Positions 36,596 to 49,127 of a DNA stretch of 64,000 bases are shown here, piece after piece. The stretch lies in the NCBI GenBank assembly GCA_029817715.1, contig JARUPY010000087.1, positions 1,240,001 to 1,304,000 on the forward strand, written 5' to 3'. This stretch comes from Melastoma dodecandrum. Its lineage: Eukaryota; Streptophyta; Magnoliopsida; Myrtales; Melastomataceae. How positions within the stretch are numbered: position 1 is the first letter of the stretch; every line of letters starts with the position of its first letter. The notes beneath the pieces were generated by a model, which was given only the letters and a program-made list of their open reading frames with translations, was not told the DNA's origin and searched no databases. The translations under genes and the position numbers were made by a program.

Positions 36596-38345
36596 ATCTT
36601 TTTAACATGTGAAATGAGTTTTAAATGCAAATATAAAAGTATTAGGTTTTGTTTTCGCAAATAACTCTTTCGAATTATGGCTTGAAAATGGCTTTGCGCT
36701 TTGAAACTATGGTTAAAAAAATTTAATTCACTGGTATAATTTGCTCTTGGATATTATATTCCATTTCACTCATTCAACAAACTAGAATAATCGCAAAGGT
36801 TTCTTATGTTATTTTTTGTTAATATATTCTTCTTAATAATGTCATATTCCATGTAATATTTGTATTGTGTTCATAAGTAATATTTCTTAGGCAAAATATT
36901 GGCCTCGAGAATAGCTCAAATTTTATTTGTTTAAACAAACATGTATTTTTTTCATTTGTGGCCCAATCTATAAGATTCATTTTATTTCAAGCCTTAAAGT
37001 AATGTTGTACCTAAGGGTGTAAATGAACCGAGCCGAGTACAAATATTACTGGGCTTCGGCTTGAGTTTGGTTAAGTTATTCCAGGCTCGAGCTCGAGCTC
37101 GATAATATTTAAGATCATAGGGCTCGAGTTCGGGTTCGTTCATTTATATGAAGCTCGAGTTCGAGCTTAGCTCGTCTTTAAGCTCGATTCGAGCTCAAAT
37201 TTAGGCTCGAAGTAATTTTTTATAATTATTAATACTAAATTCATAAGATTTCGCGAACTATTCGAGCCATTTATTTTCAAGCTCAAGTTCGGACTCATTT
37301 GTTAAAAGAATAGCTCGATCTCGAGTTCGACTAGTTTATAATTGAATCAAGCTCCAGCTTTTCACGAGTTAAGCTCAAACCATTCACAAACGGTTACTTT
37401 AACTTACAGAACCTAGGCGTACCTACATGACCTAATAGAACCTCTTTCCACCTTAATTAAATCGATATCTAATTGAAAAACCCCAAATTGGAAAAACCCA
37501 AATCGAAAATCTATCCGGAGAGGTGAAACTCGGATCCCGAAGGTGGGGTAGCGACTCAAGAGGAAGCAAGAAGGAGGTTATTATTGCCAAAATGGAGAGG
37601 GTTTTGGACTGGATGGTGATGGGTGTCAAAAAATTGGAATTTGGTCAAAAGTTTAGCCTATGTAGGTGTTTGCTCCGAGTTTCACCGTTCCATGTGTTCG
37701 ATTTTTAGGTTTTTCTTGATTTGGGTTTCTTCGATTTCGATTTAATTTAATTTAATTTAATCTAATCTAATTTGTTTTGAATTTATTTTCTAAATTACAC
37801 GTTAGTTACCAAGTTGGCCATAAAAGAGGTTTTGTTAGACCAGGCAAGGGACGCGGGCGCGGCTACATTAAACCTTCAAATAAAACCACTCATATAAATC
37901 AGACCACAAATGAAAAAAAAATATTAAAGTTATTAACATAAATGAAATTTAATCTATATTTAAGGACACATACGAATATTTTGCTTATGTAAGAACAAGC
38001 GATTTATTTTAACTCGAACAACCACTAATCGCTTTGATTTTCAGTATTATTTTTTTCCTTTTATTAATTATAATGGTATAATCTTTTGATGTCTTTGTGC
38101 TAAACTGTTCGTTTAGTATACCATAATGACTTATGATTTGTCTTAATCTTTAAAGGTTTCATTCCTTTGTTGGCCTGGCTTGGTTTATTTTTGGCAATAT
38201 TATAATTTATTTTTGGTATATGTTTAAATCTTTAACAACAAAACATTTTCACCTCATCCAAGTGCGGATTCAACGTTATGACAAAGATCGGAAGAGATTG
38301 AGGACAAGTGACGTGATAGCGAAAATGGGTTAAGTTATAACTGTT
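36596..38345. repeat. Segmental duplication, left copy (5' part)
   Basis: Shares ordered blocks with 52850-53760: 'aatgagttttaaatgcaa', 'tccatgtaatatttgtatt', 'aagtaatatttcttaggcaaaatatt', 'gtgttcgatttt' with the following 'gatttgggttt', and 'ctggcttggtttatttttgg'. The copy is interrupted by the MITE at 37013-37390 and by about 150 bp near 37480-37660. It continues beyond later insertions into the metalloproteinase pseudogene. Confidence 0.75.
37013..37390. mobile_element. GCTCGAG-rich MITE (hAT-like, non-autonomous)
   Basis: Starts 'agggtgtaaatgaaccgagc' and ends with the approximate inverse ('aagctcaaaccattcacaaa'). The interior is packed with GCTCGAGCTCGA-type palindromes. It is absent from the corresponding place in the duplicate block at 53160-53210, which confirms insertion. 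Superfamily assignment is from resemblance only. Confidence 0.65.
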
Positions 38346-38394
38346 AAGCGGCCTTATTTTATAATTCTACTTATTTTACTAATTTTTTAATAAA

Positions 38395-38620
38395 TGGGTG
38401 GCAATTTCAGACACGAACACGACCTGACGTGATATAAGACGAGTTCGAGTTTAATTAAATGTATCTTTTATCTAAACTGGTCAAGACCCGATTAGACACG
38501 ATAAAATCTGTGTCCGGGTTCAGGTTTGTATAACTCACATATTTTTTAATAAAATAATAATTTTAAATTATTTTTATTTTAAGCCCAGCCCGTTTCACAT
38601 TAAATTAATATAAGCCTAAA
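38395..38620. mobile_element. Probable MITE with CACGA-type motifs
   Basis: Begins 'gggtggcaatttcagacacg' and contains 'gacccgattagacacg' and a GGGTTCAGG run, a composition common in non-autonomous plant DNA elements. Clear terminal repeats were not delimited. Confidence 0.35.
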
Positions 38621-38889
38621 TAAATATATACATTAGAGTTTTCTTCTCATCACCCTTTCAAAACGTTTTATTTTTGTTATCATCTCGTCGTCGTCTCACG
38701 AAAAAATCGAAGTGTTTGTAAACTATAAGTTGATAATATAATATCGATTTTTATTTTTGAACTTTGTTCAATTGTCAATATTCTAATATGTTTTTTGTTT
38801 GTTTATTCTAGAATTTTGATTTTGCTTATTGAAGGTTTAGCCCAAACCATAAGTTTATGGTCATATTTGCCTGATTTTGATGAGATTGA

Positions 38890-39190
38890 AAAACTTAGTT
38901 TCCCTTAGACGATTTGTCAACAGCTCGCTGAACGCATCGAGGACACACGGTCCCTCTCAAGACAATCAAGGTAGCACGTAGCCCTTGACACTCTCGCACG
39001 CAGTTGCGAGAGGTAAGAGCCAAGCGATAACTTAGCATCTGCCTTTCTCCGTCTAGTCACACAGATCACACAGACACCACATAGCTCACACAGATCACAC
39101 AGTGTTGATTTATTTCCAAATTACAGAGAGATCTAAGCGGATGCCTGTTCAACGGTCGCTGCGCCTGAGAAGAAAACTCGTCAAACGGTA
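38890..39190 (+). repeat. Dispersed repeat, copy 1
   Basis: Similar to 62128-62340 in the same orientation: 'ttagtttcccttagacgat' against 'ttagcttccctcagacgat', then 'gaggacacacggtccctctc', 'caaggtagcac' and 'acgcagttgcgagaggtaag'. Likely LTR or leader of a retroelement. 'cacacagatcacacag' motifs follow in both. Confidence 0.7.
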
Positions 39191-39529
39191 ACTTCTCTTA
39201 GTTAATTTATCTCATCCGATTGAGATTATTTATTTTCATATTTTATAAGATAACTGACCTAATGATAATCTTATCAGATCAATTATTAATGTCAAATCAT
39301 AATTAAGTACTTTATCTCTATAACGGTGCTGCAGATGAATAGTAGCTCCCATAAAATATTTTGTTTACAAATCTCAACTTGAAAAGCTAATATTATAATT
39401 TTGAGTTTCCTAAATAGATGATTTGGAATGTCCAAATCAAATTCAATATATTTAGACATCTTGAAATATATTTCGAAATAATTCAAAATATAACATAAAT
39501 AGGAGATATTTGTTTCTATATATTCAGTG

Positions 39530-39860
39530 AACAAGCGTAATAAGAAAATAGCAGCTTACTGTAAAGTAGTAACATACAGTTCATGCTAGCTGTGACTGAG
39601 CAACACTTTGCTCAAGCTCATCACTAAAGATAAGCATACAATTTGTAAAACAACAGTGCTGACCACAACACGTTGCTTAAGTTTCATATATTCAATGGAC
39701 GTAACAAGACAGTAGCAGCTTACTGTAAAGTAGCAACATACTACTCATGTTAGATGTGGCTCAGCAACACTTTGCTCAAGCTCATCACTAAAAATAAGCA
39801 TACAATTTGTAAAGCAACATTGCCGACCACAAGTAACACATTACTTAAGTTCATTATAAA
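39530..39860. repeat. Tandem duplication, ~165 bp x 2
   Basis: Two adjacent units each containing 'cagcttactgtaaagtag', 'gcaacactttgctcaagctc', 'aagcatacaatttgtaaa' and a terminal 'ttaagtt' before 'catatattc' or 'cattataaa'. They are adjacent to the copia gag/protease fragment and may be its untranslated or spacer sequence. Confidence 0.75.
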
Positions 39861-39868
39861 AAACAAGG

Positions 39869-41450
39869 TTAACAAAACTCGACCGAACAGAAATTGTCAT
39901 GAGAAAGCCACTTGATTGAAATCAAATTGTTGTAAAGCCGTGGAACATAAAGAATGTCGGCCAAACGCAGTACACGACCGTTGGCCGAAAGGTCAAGTTG
40001 AGTAAGACCAGTGATGGAGATATAAGTGTGGTCACCCAGACGAACACGATGTAGACCAAAGTATGGTACAAAATTGTGGCGGAAACCGACAGAAGACGTC
40101 ATGTGATATGTGGCCCCGAAGTCCGAATACCAAATGTCAGTCGCGACATCATCAACGGATAAGGCGGGGAGAGCTTCAGGTATGTCTCCTTGAGCACGAT
40201 TATAGCGTAGATTGCAAGTTGTGGCCGCATGATCGCGGCGGTTGCAGATGTAGCAGACGATGGGGTGAGGAGTAGGTGCCTGGCCACGATTGCTGTGGTC
40301 AAAGGTGCGCTAGTCCTTCCAAGGACACTCAAGTGGCGTAAGATGGGTGGTGGGTGTTTGGAGCCTTGTCATGATTCTTGGTTCGAGCCCAACCATGCAC
40401 ACTCCATTTGGATTTACGGTCGGTCTCGCGGGTGACTACTGATAAAGCCCAAGAGCCGCCCACATATTGGGCCTTTGGGCCTCAACTGAAATTGGACTGA
40501 CAGGGAAGCAGACTTCAAGTCGAGCCCAGAGGGGATATAGTATGGGTCGGGCCTGAGGCTCGCGGGCTTCTCAAAGAGCCTCCGAGCCTCGTGAGAGGGC
40601 TTGCAAAAAGTAAGTCCACCATGAACCCCGCTGATATAAAAAAAAGGTGCGGTAGCGAGTGGGGTTGCTTCGCACGGCTATTGAGGCAATGCTGAGAGAA
40701 GGAGCAATCCTAGAGAAGCACGTAATGGGAATCGACATGCCCGACGCCGAGACAATGAGGTCGTCGAGTATAAAGCATCGGGATGGTAGCCACCAAAATC
40801 ATGCTCAAGCTCTTTCAATCTTTGTTTGTAGTTTAGGAGAATAGCACGGACTTGGTCAAACGCCTGATTAATCGTAAAGTAAAAGAGAGTGGCGACCAGG
40901 CTCTCGTATGATCTGGGCAAGTAGCGAAGGGCGTATAGCACTAGCTCAAACGTCGAAATTGGTTTTTCCGATTGCAGAAAGTTGGTCGGTGATAGCATTT
41001 AGATCCCGAAGGCAGACAAGTGGTTTGTTAATCGGAGTGAGAGAAGATTGTGCAGTTCGAGTTTATGGCGAGCGTGGCTTGTAGAAACCGCGCACGAAGA
41101 GTCGACTGGAACTCATATGTTGGCGAAATATCGTAAACCTCCATCATGATTTCAAAAGTCATCGTGGCGAGAATGTTTGTCCTAAGGTCGTGGGGCTGCT
41201 GACGTATAGTCCCGTCGACATAAGGCAGCATGTCGATGATACGAAGATAGGATATCATAAAGGACAACCATACCTGGTAATTGTCAGACAATAATTTGAG
41301 GGTGGCAATGATGATCATCGAAGGTAAAGGAGTAGGAGCTGGCATACATAAAGGTGCCACGGGAGCCGTTCCACTGTTCCATGAAGAGGTGACGTCTAGA
41401 AGCCCCAAATCCAGGGGATGAATAGCTTCTTGAGTTGTTGGAGTCACGGG
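39869..41450 (-). pseudogene. Ty1/copia gag-protease fragment, interrupted
   Basis: On the minus strand, 41447-41028 reads as the copia gag N-terminus (LKLLSDNYQVWLSFMISYL, DMLPYVDGTI). 40998-40678 continues gag (FELVLYALRYLPRSYESLVA, AFDQVRAILLNYKQRLKELE). 40275-40220 has a perfect CX2CX4HX4C zinc knuckle (CYICNRRDHAATTC). About 40135-39870 is the protease and pre-integrase region (DIWYSDFGATYHMTSS, VRLGDHTYISITG, LRLADILYVPRLYNNLIS). The protease DSGA motif is DFGA. Foreign GC-rich sequence sits between about 40335 and 40675. There is no integrase, RT or LTR. Confidence 0.8.
40335..40675. mobile_element. Insertion in copia gag, LTR-like, family unknown
   Basis: This stretch interrupts the gag reading between the KQRLKELE segment and the zinc knuckle. 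It contains 'tgataaagcccaagagccgc' and ends in a 'gctgatataaaaaaaagg' TATA-like run. Boundaries are approximate and terminal repeats were not confirmed. Confidence 0.4.
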
Positions 41451-42327
41451 TGGAACCGAGACATCATCATGATGGATGTTTTCTACTCTTTGTTATCATG
41501 ATGGAAAAACTGAAGAACTCAAATAATAATTTCAAGAATGACTCTTGCAAAAGAGAGGTTGATACGTATGTAGAGCCTCTCTTAAACATAACGTAGTAGG
41601 CATTCAATTAGTGATCATTCTAGGGAGTGGTGACACCACCAATGATGAAGAGGCCTTGAAACCCATGAAGTTATCAATAGCACCCTGTCCAAGTGATAAC
41701 TAATTTGAATTCTTAGTGATAATCTATCGTTAATTAATTTATGTTAAAAACATTAAATTTTGTAAGTAATTCTACCCACAGAAATTAAATATTATAATTA
41801 TTAGTCCAAAAGACAGCGTTATCAATTTGAAACGTGCGGAGCTCGTGATCAACACTCTAGTATTAATAAAAAAAATTTTGTAAATTCCTGAAAACAAAAA
41901 AAAAAAATCTAACCTCCTCAAATTGTTCAGAATAGATAATGATATGTAATGTTGACTTCCCGACTAAAATTGATGTGCTCTTTCTTTACATGGAAATAAG
42001 GTAAAGAAATAACCATTTTTAAAAATATTAGAGAAAATTAAATGCCAAATGACAACTTTCGTCTCCACATACTCATAATTAAATGAAACTCATTCCATTA
42101 TTAGTATTAAAAGAAAAAGAACACACAAAATTAATTTCATGATTTACTACTACTATACTAACGAATGATTTACCAGAGAATTATGGAAGTTCAGCTTGGA
42201 ATCCAATATTTTGTACAGCTTTGATGCTAATCAATATTTTTTTGGATATTTAATACTTTTTCTCCTAATCAATTTTCGAGTTTTATATAAATTATCATCA
42301 GATCGATGAATTCATAGTATCAAAGGC
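41451..42327. other. 5' flank of the metalloproteinase pseudogene
   Basis: From about 41740 it aligns with 54050-54368 upstream of the intact gene ('ttaaattttgtaagtaattc', 'gatcaacactctag', 'taaattcctgaaaa', 'gagaattatggaagtt'). A canonical TTTTATATAA box at 42281-42290 lies about 40 bp before the ATG; the intact copy has TTCGATATAT in its place. Confidence 0.6.
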
Positions 42328-43140
42328 ATGGCCCCAAACTCCATCTTACACACGATTGTTCTCTTTCTTTTTCTGTGGACAAACCCTAGTCTTGAATTCG
42401 ATGCCATTAGGTTCGCAAGGAATTATCTCAAGGCCTTCGGCTACTTATCTGTCGATTATACCTCACTTGACGACACCTACGACGAGGCATTGGTGTCTGC
42501 CCTGAGGACTTACCAAACGTACTACAGATTGAATGTCACAGGAAGATTGGTGCCCGACACGTTGATGAGCATGACGCGGCCTCGTTGCGGTGTTCCCGAC
42601 TTTCCCTCCAAGGATCCAGCTCACGACATCAAGCAGTGGTATGCTTTAATGCCCGGAAGTCCCTCTTGGCCACCTTCCAGAAGGGCTCTCACATACAGGA
42701 TCCGTATTACCCCAGGGATCGTCCCAGAGGTAAGGGCAGCCCTCTTGAGCGCATTCTAAAAATGGTCCACTGTGACGAAATTTACATTCCGAGAGGCGTT
42801 GAACACGCCATACCAGGATTTGCTCATAGGGTTCTACACTGGCGATCACGGGGATGGCCACCTCTTTGACGGGCCCGGTGGCATCCTAGTTCACTCGTTC
42901 CCTCCGACTTATGGATGGTTCCATTATGATGGGGATGAGCAATGGAGCAGTAACCCAAATGCCCAGCAGTTTGACCTGGAATCTATCGCATTGCACGAGA
43001 TAGGGCAGCTTCTTGGGCTCGCTCATAGCGCCGTCAAAAGCGCAGTGATGTTTGCCACTTTTCCTGCGGGGCAATTAAGAGGGTTCTTCAACCCGATGAT
43101 ATCGATGGCATTCATGCCTTGTACCTTCAAGGATAAATTT
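42328..43140 (+). pseudogene. Matrix metalloproteinase pseudogene (three lesions)
   Basis: Full-length paralogue of the intact gene at 54369. It has a signal peptide (MAPNSILHTIVLFLFLW), peptidoglycan-binding-like pro-domain, cysteine switch PRCGVPD and catalytic domain (LIGFYTGDHGDGHLFDGPGG, WFHYDGDEQWSSNP). Lesion one: the Ser codon before KW is TAA (42757-42759), in the same frame as the rest of the gene. Lesion two: HEIGH is HEIGQ, removing a catalytic zinc ligand. Lesion three: one T is lost after MFAT, shifting the last 25 or so codons (the intact copy ends IEGIRALYPQG). The gene is intronless, as is usual for plant matrixins. The pro-domain is otherwise open and very close to the intact copy. 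Confidence 0.92.
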
Positions 43141-44560
43141 TTTTTTTTTTAATATAACATTTGGAATAAATGATCGGTAGCTCTCTGTAAATCACATCCA
43201 ACGCTTAATATTAAAAAAATGAGTAGCTTTTGTTTTTTAAAACCACGAATGGTTTGACTTGAGTTGTGAAATTCACATTATATGTGTGCATTACACTATG
43301 ACAGTAGTTTTCGGGCCTACTATATAGATAGGCACACGGTCATTTTGCTTAAGCTGAGAGGATTCGCGCGACCAACCTTAAACTCTTTCCATGAAAACTC
43401 TTCCGGTGTTAATGTCGAGTTTAATGCTTCGTTCATTATCTCCTTAAACCTCCCAGTTTTCTACGGATTCCTTCATTCCTAAACTATAAACTCAAAGGGT
43501 GAAACTAAGATCGAGCTATATTTTAGATTCGCACCAATTTTCCGCCTCTTAGTAGCTATCAAGGGACGAACAAAATGTTAGTGTGTGCAGCATAGTGGCG
43601 AATGTTAAAGTAAACTTATTCACACATACGATTACTGCGTAGAGGAAGGAATATACAATCTAATAAGCAAGTTGCGAGTAGAAAGTTCGAAAAAAGATGT
43701 GCGCGTATGAGAAAATAACTCCTGACCAATATTTTATGCTTTAAGGCATCGACCAAAGTTACCAAAGTTACATTAAGAGGGGTTGAAAATGTAGACCACA
43801 GTACCTTGAGTATCAGCAGTCGATGCGCGATCAACAAAGTCTACTCCAAGTCCTAAAAGGAACTTGCAGTAGTAGAAAGTTGGTACAGAACCTTGTAGGT
43901 TTCTGCACTACCAAGTGGTGATCAGTTAATGCTCAATCGATTGGATCAATGTCAGAACCTTAAAGATTATTGTAGCAGACAGAGGTCTAATATATGATCT
44001 TTGGAGACTATACCCAAATGTAGCGTTGTGTCTATTGATTTGGTTTTCCGTTTATGAATTCTGCGGAATTGTTAGTTAACCGTTATTACATAAATTAAAT
44101 GAGACACAAAGTTTATAGTTGCTTGGTAATAACATGTCCACTTTTCATCCTTATTGGGAGAGATTCACCATATAACACTTATAATTGTTACAAGACCGTC
44201 AAAAGATACAAAGACACTAATGCAGAAGGTATTGCAGATAGCTAAGAGGCTTTTCCATAGAAAGTAATACTGACAAAAGGTACTAGGATACTTCTGAATA
44301 ATGTGATGTAGATAGTCTTTCAACTTTTCTACAATCAGTAACCCGTTGGGTTGTGCACAGAGACATGTTATTTGACTCCATAAACACTCTAGTTGAGATT
44401 CGGCACTAATAATAGTGATTAACTCCACAATCCCTGTGGTTGGAGTTCTGTATTGTGAACGATGACTAACTTCAAAAGCCTCTAGGTCGGCTTTAACTCA
44501 TGGCAACTCCACGCAAGCACGTAGGAAATCCCACGCAAGTAGACAACACATCTGTCCTAG
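43141..44560. other. Intergenic, no gene recognised
   Basis: A poly-T tract follows the pseudogene. The minus frames 43616-43837 and 44165-44428 have no recognisable motif. Nothing else supported. Confidence 0.4.
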
Positions 44561-44686
44561 GTTGGAATTTCCCTCCAATGGCTCCACGACCTGCTCGGCT
44601 CATCACCAAGACTTTTCAGAAGCAAACAGCACCCCTGGGGCTTCTCCCAAGCCTGCAATAGATACCACTCCTTCCTGCATAACAGC

Positions 44687-44997
44687 TAATGTTAGTACCT
44701 CGCAGGTTTCTCTAGACGCGACACTTCTCTTGTTTAGTGTCATGGCACGTCTATATCCCAACTTCTCCCAAAGCCTTAGGCACGTTTACCACGCCACAGT
44801 GCAGCCAAGTCCTTCAAGCCTCTTTAAGGCTCGGTCACAACTTATACTTTGGACACTAATTTTCTGCACACACCAGCAAATCGATTACCAAACAACTTAT
44901 GTCAATACCTCACTATATTCCCCTGAACATAGCCATTCTCTTGCCCATTGTCCGTCGGTACTCCTCCCGACCGCTCCACCAAGTCTGCAGTGAGTCC
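44687..44997. repeat. Flank duplication, left copy (311 bp)
   Basis: Matches 51177-51487 over exactly 311 bp with, by eye, a single substitution (T at about 44731 against C). It directly abuts the left LTR. See the right copy for the structural puzzle. Confidence 0.95.
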
Positions 44998-45536
44998 TGT
45001 AAGAATGATCAATCCAATCCAGGATCACCGCAGTCGAATTTAGGACACAATAAAGTGCGGAAAACAGAGTCACATACCTGGCGCTAACGTACCTTTATAA
45101 TAATCCGATTATCAATCCTTTAGCACAATCCATATTCCAGAATCATTGCCCAACGAGATCTGCAAAATACAAGGTGAAGTCGGTGATCTAGGTCTTCCTC
45201 TCCCTGACTTGCCGACGGCCGATGGAGCACCTATTAGGGTTAGGGCAAGTGGAAGAGGGGACCTAGCACCTGTTAATATAAGGTAAGATGGGGCCCTTCC
45301 ATCACGGGGTTACGTCAACACACTGGGCCTACACCGAATGCCGTCCAACCCACATCAATAACAAAAAACCGAGATGTCGCAAAAGCCCATAGATCACCAA
45401 AACTAAAAAGGGGCTATCATGCATTGTCTCATATATCGTAATACAGCCTATTTTATAAAAAATGAAATCGGTAATTGATTATAGCCCAATAAGAATTTTA
45501 TAAAATAAAATAAAAAAGTAAAATAAAATTCTAACA
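44998..45536 (-). repeat. 3' LTR (539 bp)
   Basis: Minus-strand ends are TGTTAGAATTTT and GATCATTCTTACA, i.e. TG...CA. Preceded on the minus strand by the polypurine tract. The right end is intact, unlike its partner. Confidence 0.93.
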
Positions 45537-45547
45537 TCCTCCCACTT
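45537..45547 (-). other. Polypurine tract
   Basis: AAGTGGGAGGA on the minus strand directly before the LTR TGTTAG start, the standard plant copia arrangement for plus-strand priming. Confidence 0.85.
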
Positions 45548-46009
45548 GGGCTATGATCAATTACAAAGTTTTAAAAACATTTTAGTTTTGAAAATAACTC
45601 TCGGGCTGTATACAATATGGCCATGGCAAAAACACAATATACGAGACAACATCTCAAAAACAACCCCGACCATCAATTCTACTAACACTGAACCATAGCC
45701 GTTGTCACACCATTTAACGGTGTTGAACAACCATGATCACAAGCGCCAGCAACACTAACGTCAATAGGTCAATGTGGTGGTGTAGCCGAAAATAACATCC
45801 CTGAATATGATTTGAATGATGTTATTTTCGGTCGGTCCTCATCTTTCTGTAACCTTATGCCCATAATGAGCCAGAAAGACAATAGAGCATAACCGCTTTG
45901 TAATATGTCTCATAAACCTTAATGCGCTCAAATTGCATTGTGCTTTATAAGAGACAAACTGTATTGACAAAACCGTCATACTCAAGACCAAGCACCAAGT
46001 CTCAAGATT

Positions 46010-46375
46010 TTCTTCAAAAAATTAAATGACTCTGTAACCTTTACATTTCTCTGAAGTCGGAGTGCACAATCCGTAACCTTTATACTTTAGAGAAATCAGA
46101 GTATACATCTGTAACCTTAATACTTCAGAAAAGCCAAATGAAATCATCTACCTCCGCAACCTTAATGTTTCACAAAGTCAGATAAAACCATCTCTGTAAC
46201 CTGAATACTTAGTGAAACCGGAGAAGTCATCTGTAACCCGGATACAACCAAATATATCCATCACTTTATATTGAACCAAGGTCAGAGAATACCCTCTGTA
46301 ACCTCTATACCTCGGTGACACCGGGGTAATCATCCGTAAACTTTACGCCTCAAGGAAGCCGGATGAAATAAATTG
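46010..46375. repeat. Imperfect ~60-bp tandem repeats inside the LTR element
   Basis: Six or so copies of a motif like 'ctgtaaccttaatacttc' followed by a short variable stretch, with 'gaa' or 'ggag' and 'catct' links. Strongly diverged from each other; no coding frame. Confidence 0.65.
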
Positions 46376-47049
46376 AGTACTACTGCTTTACATGTCTCAA
46401 AACATAAATATCTCGTGAAAACATTTATTGGTGTCAGAGACGTACAAACTTGACATAAGCGTCATGCTCAAGATAGACACCAAATCTTAAGTCTTTTAAC
46501 AATGTGCACATAATAAATCAGATAATCAACGATAATCAAATATGATATTCCACATGTACAAGGCATGTTCCAAATACGACAGTTTAATAATCATGTCTAT
46601 CAAACAAGACATGGATATAAGGCTCCCACGAACCGAGCAAATCAAAATACATTCCACGTATAACAACAATATGGGCTCGCTAGGCCCCACGTGGTATTCC
46701 TCTTGGATATAATTCAATCAATATTGTACCCACGATACAACGAGTAATATGAGTGTTTTTATCATCTACTGCGCCATTTTGAAATAACACCACTCAATTA
46801 GCAAGGGTGGTGTATGTAAGAAACCTCAACATCCAACATGACAACTCAATATAACCTTATATTGGACAATGCTCTAATGAGCCTTAACAAAAACTTCAAC
46901 TAATGAAAGCAATCAAATGATTAAGTTGAGGAGCTCCCACTGATCTAACATATAATCAAAATCCAAAAACTCCCACAAGTTTATTAAAACATGATTACTC
47001 AAGGCACTCAGGGCTTTCAATCTTTGGTTGTGTTAAAATCAAGCTCTAC

Positions 47050-47360
47050 AGATGTTACAAACTCCACAACACATATCACATAAGCGACTCCACGGATCTC
47101 TACAAGCGAGTCGCTTTGGCGACCAAACACCTGTATCATCATGTGAGATCTCCCAATCCCGGGATGCTTATTAAACCTTTCCCACCCAACTCGACAATCG
47201 AGTTGAATACTACGAAATATTTCAAAACAAATTACATACACTTTCAATTAGTGTAACATTCATACAAAAGGATTTCACGGATCTCAACGAGCGAGTCACT
47301 TTGGCAACCAAGCGCCCGTATCATCATGTGAAATATCCCAACTCTGTGATGCTCGTAAAA
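47050..47360. repeat. ~190-bp direct repeat inside the LTR element
   Basis: Two copies containing 'cacggatctc', 'gcgagtc', 'ctttggc', 'accaa' and 'tatcatcatgtgaga/aat', at about 47090 and 47277. They share the GAGxCxCTTTGGCxACCAA core with the repeats at 47690 and 50070. Confidence 0.65.
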
Positions 47361-47584
47361 CCTTGTATAGCTCACAAGCAAACAAAGTGACATACTCATG
47401 AAATTCACCTTGATATGTAAGATTTACTATCTTATACAAATCAATTCAAGACTTTTAAATCTTTATCATTTTAATCAAATTAAAAGAGACTATTTATATA
47501 TGAACCAGTGAGCAACCGATAGTATAACGACTATCAAATAGAGACCAACACGAATGATCTCCTCAGAAATACTCGAAATGCACC

Positions 47585-47940
47585 AAATGTAAGAACCAGA
47601 CACCTTTGGGCAGAAAGGTCCCTACACCAGTACACCCAAGTCTCCAAACATACCCTCAACAAGATTTAGAATATTTCACCTGTCACTCTAAGTGAGCCAC
47701 TTTGGTAACCAAACACTCAAAGCACAAATATGAGACTTCTCACTTGTTGAGAACACGTGCGATTGTAAGAAACTTTCAGCTGTCACTCTGGCTGGGCCAC
47801 TTTGGCAGCCAAACAACCAGAGCACAAATCCAAAATAACTCACCCGGATGCACGTGCCCATGAAGCACGTCGCCTGTCACTGTAAACGAGCCACTTTGGC
47901 AGCCAAACGCTTACAGCACAAATACGAAGTAACTCCACTT
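47585..47940. repeat. Internal copy of the element's leader repeats
   Basis: Related to 49987-50310: both start 'cacctttgggcagaa' and run through three cores of the form TGTCACT...GAGCCACTTTGGCAGCCAAACG...AGCACAAAT. In this copy the cores start at 47691, 47781 and 47875; in the leader at about 50073, 50170 and 50268. It lies where pol would be expected. Confidence 0.75.
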
Positions 47941-49127
47941 GCTCACATAATTATGCACACAATTATCTTATGTATGCCAACTTAGGCCAACGAGTCAAAT
48001 AATGGTTCATATGAGTCTCAAATCGAATAACAACCATAGTTAATAAATTTACTTACTCTCTAGGTATTATAAATCTTTCAAATACTTTTGGTGTATTTAC
48101 ACACCTTCTAAGAGAGTAATGTTTTAAACTACATCAAAAGAATAACTACATTTTGACTCTATTAAATAATAGATTTTATCCTAAAAGCTCAAGGCAATTA
48201 TAGGGATAAAATATACTTATAGGGATAAAGGTTTCTCGTTTAACATATCATTTCACAGCCGACATAATATACTTCACATCATAATGACTGAGTTCCAATA
48301 AATGTCTCGGCTTATGTTATTTTCGATAACCAAAATTTCATAATTGTCCTACACTTAGAAATGAAAGTCAAAATTTCATTTCATATCATATGATTTTAAA
48401 ATCAAAATCTATTTAGCAAGTAACCACTAATGCGGAAAAACTAGTGACGATGAAAGAATACTGGTCCCAACCAATCAAATTCAATAAAGCTTTTGTTACT
48501 CATATACTCATCTTGTTTAATAAATCAACTAAGCCCAACCAACCTAAAATCAAAACCAGCGGAGTCCCCTTTTCAGAGTCATAGGGTCACCTAGTTTCAC
48601 TTTATATTCACCATATTAATACTTCCACAAGGTGTTAGGACCACCGTAGTACGTCCCCACCCTCTCCTCCGGACGCCCGGGAAATCGGAGCAGGTAATAA
48701 CCGCGGGTAGCATTACCTCCCCGCACTCCTCTGACATCTCAGCAGGGTACGCACCGCAATAACAGTGGGATCGACCTCCACTCATGAGAAAATAGGCGGA
48801 ACGATATAATAAATCCTCCCAACCACATCATCAATAGCAGCAGTTGCATTTAAATAGTTATCTCAACACATACTTGCGGTACCAGTTCATCCCTTCCAAC
48901 CAAAAGGTACATAATAAGTCTCCCTGACAATTTACAAGTCAATCAAAGACAGCAGCAGGGAGAGATCGATTACTCATAAGAGGAAGCAATTTCCAAATCC
49001 GCCATCCACATGCCAAATTCATTATTAAATTTCACACTATGGGTTTTGGTGATTAAACCCACAGATGCCATTATCATCATTGCAACATAATCAGAGTACG
49101 ACCTTCGAGAGAAAACAAGGATTATGG

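Noticed and set aside
44562..44993. 143-codon open frame as a gene
   Set aside because: Low-complexity Ser/Thr/Pro-rich, no motif, and its latter half is simply duplicated at 51220-51483 with the flank.
46010..47940. CRISPR-like regularly spaced repeats
   Set aside because: Plant nuclear context, diverged units, no uniform spacer length; they are tandem repeats within an LTR element.
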